Shown here: in pieces, positions 7,301-11,606 of the stretch
Position numbering within the stretch: the stretch's first letter is position 1
How the letters are laid out: every line of letters begins with the position of its first letter
From: Phoronis pallida
Taxonomy: Eukaryota; Phoronida; Phoronidae
Assembly (NCBI GenBank): GCA_028565715.1
Contig: JAOXYC010203463.1
Location: forward strand, 1-11,606
Direction of reading: 5' to 3'
DNA: 11,606 nt
Position numbers and translations under genes: made by a program
Notes under the pieces: generated by a model
The model's database searches: none
Told to the model about the DNA's origin: nothing
What the model saw: the letters and a program-made list of their open reading frames with translations, nothing else

Positions 7301-10300
7301 TTTGGATCAAGTGCTTGATGGCAGATTGCTTGTAAACCATGTTGAGTTATCTGATTTTTCATCAAATCCTCTCTCAAATCTAAATAAAAATTGTTCAATT
7401 ATTCTCTGTACTGAAAATCCGTCCTCATTTAATACAATTTCGCCTTAAAGTAAGAAGGATAAGACAACAAAAACTCGTTGTCTACATTGTAATAAATTTC
7501 ATCCTTGTAAATCCCATTAGTTCTATTCAAAAAAGCTAATCAAATATAAACAATGAAAAAACAGATCCATGGGTCCGACTTTAAAGTGTCAAATGGCGGA
7601 GGTGCTCTTAGCTTAGTGTCCCGGCCGTTAAACAAAAGGCTTTCCTACTGGGCTAGGATAGGATGGTATTGTGAGTGAGAATACCGTTCGCCTGCTGTAT
7701 GCTTCCCGGGCAGTTGAAGTGGTACTTTAGTGAATTAACAGATCAGTAGCCTATAGGTAATGATATTGGGTATTTTAAAGCGCGTTGAGTTTTTAAGTCA
7801 TGACAGATATGCGGTATATAAGAACCGAGTATTGTAAATGTTATTGCCGTATTAGCAATCGCCATGTTCGAGATTGATTCAGTATTATAGGTCAGTAAAT
7901 ATTTGACAAACCGAATTGCAAAGTGTTTTCATTTATAAATACGTTCATCAAAACTAGTTATACGTTAATAAAGATATACAGACCAGACATTGGAGCTTCG
8001 CCAATCAACAACTCATACAGTGTCACACCAACACTGGAAGCAAACAAATCAGATATTTAAAACTGGAGATTCAAATGGGCCATGGCCGAAATAATGACAA
8101 CAGAATACTGCGCCATCTGATGAAGTTGGTGCGGGTTAGTTAGGACATTTAGGAAATTTAATGTAATCATATTCAGCTTTTAAAAGCAAAGAGTCGCCAA
8201 GTGAGTACATACCACGAAACATATAAAAGTAGCCATAGATTTACTCATTGTGTATATTTAACACCCATACACAGTTACATTGAATACGAAAGTTTATGAG
8301 ATCGAAACATGACATGACGTCAGACTTTCATGTTTGTTTAGAGAACTATTGTGCAACTCTTTTTTAGTAACATGTCACTTGGGGGAACAGTTTCAGAGAA
8401 AACTATGTTTGATGTTGTTATTTTTATGAAGAACCAATTGAACAAACAAGTCACAATTCATAAATAATAACACTTTTCAAAGTGTAATCAAATATGGCTT
8501 TGTAGTATCAATTTGATTATAGCGTTCATGAAAACCTATGCTGATAGCCAATATGCACATATGTAAAAAATCAAGAAAATTAAGTCACATTCTCAGGTAA
8601 TTTTCACGTGCACTAACGGTTACAATACACAACACATTTTTCTGCTTTGGATTGCCTTGCCTTCGGAATCGAATGGGGAGTGGGAGTCGTTCATACATAC
8701 ACCCAACTTGGACATTGATGGGTCGAAAAGAGACCATAATTATACCACAATAAAGGTAGGAGATGTAGTTCAGAAAAAACATCATAAATGAAGTTTAATT
8801 ACCTCCAGATGTCAGTCTGGCATGTGTGTTTTGGTGACTTGAGGCCTACCAGAGAAGGGACGAACAGCTCTGGTGCCATGTGACCAAAACTGCCTTGAGA
8901 AGTAAACGTTTTTGAGTGTCTTGTTGTAGTTGCCCCTTGAAGCTTAGCAATCCCAAAGTCTCCCAGCTAGTCAAAAAACTCTTGGTATGTTATCAAACAA
9001 TATAGTATTCAGAAAAAACACTCAATCCGAAAAAAAAAAAATGTCGTCTGGCGACCTTTGACCGTTCAACTCATGGCACAAATGGCCATAAAACAAAAAG
9101 TTTCTTTTGATACTTTCAATAACGACAACTAAAATTGCCGTCAAAGCAAGAACTCATAATCATAATTTGGTAACTATTTTAATAGTTACCAACTGAATTA
9201 AAAAAAAAAAACATCGGCCACAACAGTTTTGTTTTCAAACCAACAGCAGCTGAACATTTTTAATCCCTCGTGATGAAAGTTGAATTATAATGCAATGACA
9301 CTGTATTATTACAGTTGGTATAAGCGTGCTGAATAATTAATAATAATATAAAGATATTTAATAATTTATTTATTTTTTACCACATCAAAAAAAATTTGAA
9401 AATGAACACAGATAAAGTCAAGCCCAGGTCAATGTTTCGGTTTATTCAGCAACCAACAATGGAAAAAATGAGCTAGCCAATACAAGAATAGCTGGGCCTT
9501 CGGAATAATGGGTTGTCACCAATTAGAACTAATGGGTGCTCACAACCATAATGGTGATATTAGGCATTTAAAGCAACTCAGCCAGTATACCTATATACTG
9601 TCAAACTTCTCAAAGAATTAGTAATAGCGTTACCTTTGCCTTGAACGATTCGTTGACAAAAATGTTCGCCAACTTGACATCGGCATGAATTAGCCTCGGT
9701 TTCGTAGGCGTCATTATATGAAGATATCCTAGAGCATTTATAACGTCTAATGACATTTTTGTCTACAAGAAATAAAGGAATCATAACACATTTCATGTAG
9801 ATATATCGGGTGATTTAGAAAAAATCTCACATGTTAATTGAACATGTTCAATTTCAGTAGTTATAACACGTCAATTGTTGCTACAAATGTTGGTCTATGT
9901 TGAACTTTGGTAGAAAATGCAAAGCAAAAACTGCGACATGAAATTCTAAATTTTCCCCAAGAAATAAGTCATTGCCTACGGGTATAAACGTTGGCTTGTA
10001 AAGTCAAAAGGTGCTTTAAAAGGGACAATAAAATAAATTTAAGATTAATGAAAAATTAGATTTCATATCTTAGCTCTAACACTGTTGGCCGTCTTTTAAA
10101 ATGGCGGTTATAAATAGTTTAGCCATTGTTGAGGGCTTTTTTAAACAATGACCAGTACATTTTGTTAATATTACCTCTATTCCTTTGGGAATGCTACAGT
10201 TCACTTTCCTGTTGAGATCTTCTAGGGAACCCCAACATAAATACTCAATGACTAGTCCATACATTGGCGGGCTCCTATTTAATACGATGCCATAAATAGG

Positions 10301-11606
10301 AACGATACTTTCATGTTGTACAGCAAACATACATCGTGCCTCTTTACAGGCAATTGTTGCCTGCATTTGTCTGGAAAGAAAACTATAGTTGCTGCTCACT
10401 GTGTGACATAAACATTAAGGTTTCGCTGATAGCTATTTACAATCATCTTCACATGAACATTAAAAACTAATAAGGGTCAACCCTTATGTATGAGAAGAGC
10501 AACTGGATCTTCACTTCCATAATGGAGATATTAGACCCTGATAATAATTTAACCTGTGTTTTACATACTGCTTAACTTCTCATTTTCTAAAACTAGATGT
10601 CATGAGAAATATTTTCCATTTACTCACAGATATGTGCCAGTCTCATGGTCACAGGACTTGATTTTTTAAGTTAGTTTCGTAAACTTAGACTTATTTGAGA
10701 AATCTGAGATAACGTTTTAGAGTCCAATACTACACAGAAACGATGTCTTTATGTGTAATTTCTAATACGATGTAAGTGTTTTTTAGGCGCAGTTGGATGG
10801 GAGCGGAACACTATCGGCCTTTTAGTTCAGACAAGAATGTGTCTAAATTGCAACTATAAAACGTCATTCATATTGAAAAAATAGAAACCAAAAGGCTTAA
10901 TTTCATCAAATCTTGAAGCCATTAAAACTTTACAGAAAATTAAAAAACATACTTGTTGGTGAATTTACTTTTGTCAATGATTTTGAGAGCGACGTTCTGT
11001 GTGTTGTACTTGGCTTTATACACCTGTGAGTAATCACCGGCTCCTAAAAGACCTTCATCTTTATCGTATTCAAGTTCGACTAATTTGATCTGAGAACATT
11101 TCACGTCTTTCACGAATGTGTGGAAGCCTGAAACAGATGTTAAACATCTTTATGGCTAATCTGTATTCCGGTGGTGTTTTTTAGTGTAAAAAATGTATTA
11201 ACGCCTTCTTAAAGCATTCGTGGACGTCGTACTATTCTCAAATACGTTAAAACACAAGTGACAAAGTATTCATGAAATAGGTAAAAAAAACAATTACTAA
11301 AACAGTGAACATAGCGAAAACTTCTTGTGTGCCTGCATAGAATGTAAATGACACACCAACCAATTTTAAACACATACATGTAATAGGACCGAGCCAATTT
11401 GCTCTGATTTGTCATTTGAATTTAATTTTTGCGAGTATTACTTTAATAAAATGTGTTCGATTGGGGCTAATGATCTTTTGAGATTTAAACCTCCCTTCAC
11501 ACTTGTTAAGGATACGGTGATGGCTAGTAGGGACAATAATGAAAAGTGCTGTTTTAAAGTATTTCAAGCAGTCAAAAACTTTGTTAATGACACTCAAACT
11601 TACACC
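3101..11606 (-). CDS. Predicted kinase–coiled-coil–NHL protein gene, 5'-partial (joined exon model)
   Basis: Model join on the minus strand: 11606-11604, 11127-10953, 10370-10175, 9762-9634, 8966-8803, 8033-7984, 7379-7227, 6244-6156, 5164-5125, 4368-3101. Every junction is GT–AG and every phase matches. The exons from 11127 leftward, plus one base from the upstream exon, encode 754 residues and a stop. Residues ~21-289 are a complete protein kinase domain, ~291-319 a charged helix, ~361-471 a 16-residue repeat linker, and ~500-754 an NHL-type propeller. The kinase part is secure through residue 289. The link to the NHL exon through exons 7 and 8 is inferred from splice signals and phase. If that link fails, these are two neighbouring same-strand genes. 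No signal peptide or membrane segment is seen in the visible part, so a cytoplasmic protein is likely, but the N-terminus is off the window. Confidence 0.6.
3952..4284 (-). repeat. In-frame minisatellite, about 48-bp unit, encoding 16-residue repeats
   Basis: This part of the last exon is built from about seven diverged 45-48 bp units, recognisable on the plus strand by recurring GATCTGCAA/GGATCTG, TTTCTACTGTTTGTG and related blocks. Unit length is a multiple of three, so the frame is kept. The encoded linker is rich in Ser, Thr, Pro and Gln and is predicted to be disordered. Confidence 0.75.
4369..5124 (-). other. Predicted intron 8 (holds an unexplained two-strand open region)
   Basis: Bounded by GTAAGT at 5124-5119 and the acceptor AG at 4370-4369. 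At 4744-4963 both strands stay open for 65-69 codons and base composition is less AT-rich than around it, but the translations show no recognised domain. A strong acceptor-like ATTTCCAG is present near 4581, but no exon after it fits both neighbouring phases. No RING or B-box exon was found. Confidence 0.4.
5125..5164 (-). CDS. Predicted 40-nt exon 8 linking kinase part to NHL part
   Basis: On the minus strand a strong pyrimidine tract (TTTCTTTCTTCATTGTAG) precedes 13 codons reading GDQGQGHDCSEVT plus one base, followed by the consensus donor G|GTAAGT. It starts in phase 0, matching the end of the exon at 6156-6244, and ends in phase 1, matching the acceptor at 4370-4369; the split codon becomes Ala. 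Both splice sites look good, but the exon is tiny, has no domain content and consists partly of AAGGTCAAGGTCA, a repeat-like motif, so it could also be chance. Confidence 0.45.
5610..5955 (+). mobile_element. Short non-autonomous DNA transposon (MITE-like), copy 2, in an intron
   Basis: A 346-bp copy of the element at 1668-2020 in opposite orientation. The left boundary is TTAA at 5610-5613. The right boundary reads TTTC at 5952-5955 where copy 1 has TTAA, probably by mutation. Terminal inverted repeats are ATCGCTACTTACGAAT (from 5622) and ATTCGCAAGTAGTGAT (ending 5944). Similarity to copy 1 spans the whole element but stops at its ends, which supports the boundaries. It is non-coding. Confidence 0.72.
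6081..6137. repeat. Imperfect hairpin, arms of about 24-28 nt
   Basis: The left arm AATTGTCCATCATAGCAGAG-ATCA (6081-6104) pairs with the right arm at 6110-6137 (TGATC…CTACGATGGGCGGACAAT) across a 5-nt loop, with a 3-nt bulge and a few mismatches. It lies just inside the intron next to the donor of the exon at 6156-6244. It may be a remnant of a small inverted-repeat element or an RNA stem in the pre-mRNA. Confidence 0.6.
6156..6244 (-). CDS. Exon 7: charged coiled-coil-like helix after the kinase domain
   Basis: The acceptor CTTTACTTATAG precedes GG, then 29 codons (ISSKLQLEYDTKYK, then RDRLKDETELHRLLT), then a near-consensus donor ACG|GTAAGT. The two leading bases complete a Gly codon with the last base of the kinase exon at 7227-7379, so phase matches (1 in, 0 out). 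The segment is rich in Lys, Arg, Glu and Asp with Leu at helical spacing, consistent with a helix or short coiled coil extending from the kinase C-lobe. There is no homology hit by eye; support comes from splice sites, phase and composition. Confidence 0.7.
6245..7226 (-). other. Predicted intron 6, with simple repeats
   Basis: AT-rich intron between the last kinase exon and the charged-helix exon. It contains an (ATTA)n run at about 6990-7005 and a 12-bp tandem repeat GTTAATTTCGAC at 7010-7021 and 7022-7033, with a partial third copy at 7043-7054. No further exon was recognised, but a small one could be missed. Confidence 0.55.
7227..7379 (-). CDS. Exon 6: kinase C-lobe end, with the conserved DRP arginine
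   Basis: Acceptor CAATTTTTATTTAG, then AT plus 50 codons and a final G, then donor GTAAAT. Together with the last base of the exon at 7984-8033 it encodes DLREDLMKNQITQHGLQAIC… ending LNLSPCDRPNAN (model residues 239-289). CxxxSPxDRPNA is the typical end of a protein kinase domain, and the Arg (R285 in the model) normally salt-bridges to the APE Glu. The ATG at 7398 is not the start: sequence upstream of the AG is intron. Phase is 1 in and 1 out. Confidence 0.88.
7380..7983 (-). other. Predicted intron 5, contains a possible SINE remnant
   Basis: Intron between kinase exons. Its right half on the plus strand carries a SINE-like 3' tail (7769-7840), and the upstream stretch 7595-7720 is distinctly more GC-rich than the rest of the intron. 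No exon was recognised. Confidence 0.55.
7769..7840 (+). repeat. Possible SINE/LINE-type 3' tail
   Basis: The stretch reads TTTTAAAGCGCGTTGAG, then after a ~17-nt spacer GATATGCGGTATATAAGAAC. This resembles the common animal retroposon tail AAGCGCTTTGAG…GCGCTATATAA. A tRNA-like head could sit upstream around 7595-7700 (TAGCTTAGTGTCCC near 7609 as a weak A box, CCGTTCGCCTGC near 7684 as a weak B box), but this is not convincing. No target-site duplication was identified. Confidence 0.35.
7984..8033 (-). CDS. Exon 5: kinase C-lobe, DIWS helix F
   Basis: A 50-nt exon. Acceptor TTTGTTTGCTTCCAG, then T plus 16 codons and a final G. The split first codon completes the Ser of DIWS, giving DIW-SVGVTLYELLIGEAPMS (model residues 222-238), the classic kinase helix F motif. 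The donor G|GTCTGT is weak. A better-looking GTATAA lies 27 nt further on, but using it would put the next exon in a frame with an immediate stop, so the shorter form is preferred. Phase is 2 in and 1 out. Confidence 0.85.
8034..8802 (-). other. Predicted intron 4, nothing recognised
   Basis: AT-rich intron between the activation-segment exon and the helix F exon. It includes a 66-codon minus-strand open frame (8585-8785) with no recognisable motif and no fitting splice phases. Confidence 0.6.
8803..8966 (-). CDS. Exon 4: kinase activation segment (DFG to APE)
   Basis: Acceptor GTTTTTTGACTAG, then 54 codons and AG, then donor GTAATT. It reads LGDFGIAKLQ, then a Thr/Ser-rich activation loop (TTTRHSKTFTSQGS), then GHMAPELF and …CQTDIW. 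In model numbering DFG is 170-172 and APE 198-200. DFG Asp binds the Mg-ATP, and the Thr/Ser cluster is the likely phosphorylation site. Phase is 0 in and 2 out. Loop length and the GSFGHMAPE block fit TKL/RIPK-like Ser/Thr kinases. Confidence 0.93.
8967..9633 (-). other. Predicted intron 3, with A-runs and a perfect palindrome
   Basis: AT-rich intron between the catalytic-loop and activation-segment exons. It contains poly-A runs near 9030-9041 and 9199-9210 and the 26-nt palindrome at 9167-9192. No exon was recognised. Confidence 0.6.
9167..9192. repeat. Perfect 26-nt palindrome
   Basis: TTGGTAACTATT, a 2-nt TT spacer, then AATAGTTACCAA: 12-bp arms with no mismatch, inside an intron. It would fold as a tight stem in RNA of either strand. 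Confidence 0.9.
9634..9762 (-). CDS. Exon 3: kinase catalytic loop (HADVKLAN)
   Basis: Acceptor CCTTTATTTCTTGTAG, exactly 43 codons, then donor AAG|GTAACG. It encodes TKMSLDVINALGYLH (helix E, model 125-139), then KPRLIHADVKLANIFVN (145-161). The catalytic Asp (D152), Lys (K154) and Asn (N157) are all present; DxK marks Ser/Thr rather than Tyr specificity. Ala replaces the usual Arg of HRD, making this a non-RD kinase. Phase is 0 in and 0 out. The competing minus-strand frame from the ATG at 9796 is a shadow. Confidence 0.93.
9763..10174 (-). other. Predicted intron 2, nothing recognised
   Basis: 412-nt AT-rich intron between exons 2 and 3 of the kinase, bounded by GTAATA and TTGTAG. The open frame of exon 2 runs on into it for 32 codons on the minus strand without kinase-like content. 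Confidence 0.6.
10175..10370 (-). CDS. Exon 2: kinase helix C and hinge region
   Basis: Acceptor TATAGTTTTCTTTCCAG, then A plus 65 codons, then donor GAG|GTAATA. The first base completes a Lys codon with exon 1. It encodes helix C with the conserved Glu (ACKEARCM, E69 in the model), then QHESIVPIYGIV and the hinge MYGLVIEYLCWGSLEDL (95-111). It closes with SIPKGIE, which runs directly into TKMSLDV of the next exon as expected for kinase helix D/E. Phase is 2 in and 0 out. The ATG at 10399 is in the intron and is not a start. Confidence 0.93.
10371..10952 (-). other. Predicted intron 1 of the visible part, nothing recognised
   Basis: AT-rich intron between the glycine-loop exon and the helix C exon, with donor GTATGT and acceptor TTCCAG. 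A weak similarity to sequence near 9546-9620 is noted under findings. Confidence 0.6.
10953..11127 (-). CDS. Exon 1 (first complete in window): kinase glycine-rich loop and ATP-binding lysine
   Basis: Acceptor AACATCTGTTTCAG, 175 nt, then donor AA|GTATGT. It encodes FHTFVKDVKCSQIKLVELEY, then LLGAGDYSQVYKAKY (model 27-41) and NVALKIID (45-52). GAGDYSQV is the ATP-binding glycine loop and K49 the VAxK lysine. The frame upstream of the AG runs into a stop without an ATG, so an upstream exon is required. The exon begins in phase 1 and ends in phase 2. Confidence 0.93.
11128..11603 (-). other. Predicted upstream intron; minus-strand open frames here look non-coding
   Basis: Bounded by a consensus GTAAGT (11603-11598) and the acceptor of exon 1. 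Two minus-strand open frames of 61-68 codons (11209-11415 and 11412-11597) are rich in Phe, Ile, Tyr and Cys with no recognised domain and are taken as chance frames in an AT-rich intron. Confidence 0.45.
11604..11606 (-). CDS. Last 3 bases of a presumed upstream exon
   Basis: The window edge reads GGT|GTAAGT on the minus strand, a consensus donor. Splicing from here to 11127 would give the split codon T|GC (Cys) if the upstream frame is phase 1. Only three exon bases are visible, so this is a prediction. Confidence 0.35.

Noticed and set aside
7954-7983. Longer version of exon 5 using the GTATAA donor
   Set aside because: It would change the phase so that the next exon reads ATT TGA at once; the shorter form keeps the kinase fold intact.
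9578-9796. 72-codon minus-strand frame over the catalytic-loop exon
   Set aside because: It is a shifted frame; the kinase catalytic-loop motif HADVKLAN reads in a different frame with proper splice sites.
1-11606. tRNA, rRNA or CRISPR features
   Set aside because: No cloverleaf-like sequence, rRNA signature or regularly spaced identical repeats with spacers were seen.

Overview
This is eukaryotic DNA, almost certainly from an animal and most likely an invertebrate. It is AT-rich, with intron-split coding sequence, GT–AG splice junctions, an AATAAA polyadenylation signal, a Ty3/gypsy retrotransposon fragment, short DNA-transposon copies and no bacterial gene layout. NHL-repeat proteins and expanded TKL-like kinases fit lophotrochozoans or lancelets, but nothing here fixes the phylum.

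Layout. Bases 1-2850 are intergenic. They hold a 22-G homopolymer, a truncated Ty3/gypsy reverse-transcriptase fragment (+, about 720-1121), a 353-bp TTAA-flanked inverted-repeat element (1668-2020), a degenerate 75-82 bp repeat array (2236-2450) and a 41-bp duplication (2704-2777). From about 2861 to the right edge, the minus strand can be read as one multi-exon gene.

The gene (minus strand, right to left). Six exons (10953-11127, 10175-10370, 9634-9762, 8803-8966, 7984-8033, 7227-7379) join with matching phase into a complete Ser/Thr-type protein kinase domain: GAGDYS glycine loop, VALK lysine, alpha-C Glu, HADVKLAN catalytic loop, DFG, APE, DIWS and DRP. A seventh exon (6156-6244) adds a highly charged, coiled-coil-like helix. 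A predicted 40-nt exon (5125-5164) and a large last exon (3101-4368) can continue the same frame into a low-complexity linker of about seven 16-residue repeats and a C-terminal NHL-type beta-propeller. All visible segments add up to 754 codons plus a stop with no phase conflict. The upstream part lies beyond the window; a strong donor at 11603-11598 suggests where the preceding exon ends.

How the parts would work together (inference). A non-RD, TKL-like kinase is tethered through a charged helix and a repeat linker to a propeller of the kind that binds RNA or protein in TRIM-NHL proteins. The kinase-plus-NHL order resembles the layout of bacterial PknD receptors but is not a standard animal architecture. 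The kinase exons are well supported. The junction to the NHL exon rests on phase and splice-site match only. The alternative is two adjacent same-strand genes, with the NHL protein starting at the ATG at 4390.

The introns carry a second, inverted copy of the TTAA element (5610-5955), a possible SINE-like tail (about 7769-7840), and several hairpins and short tandem repeats.
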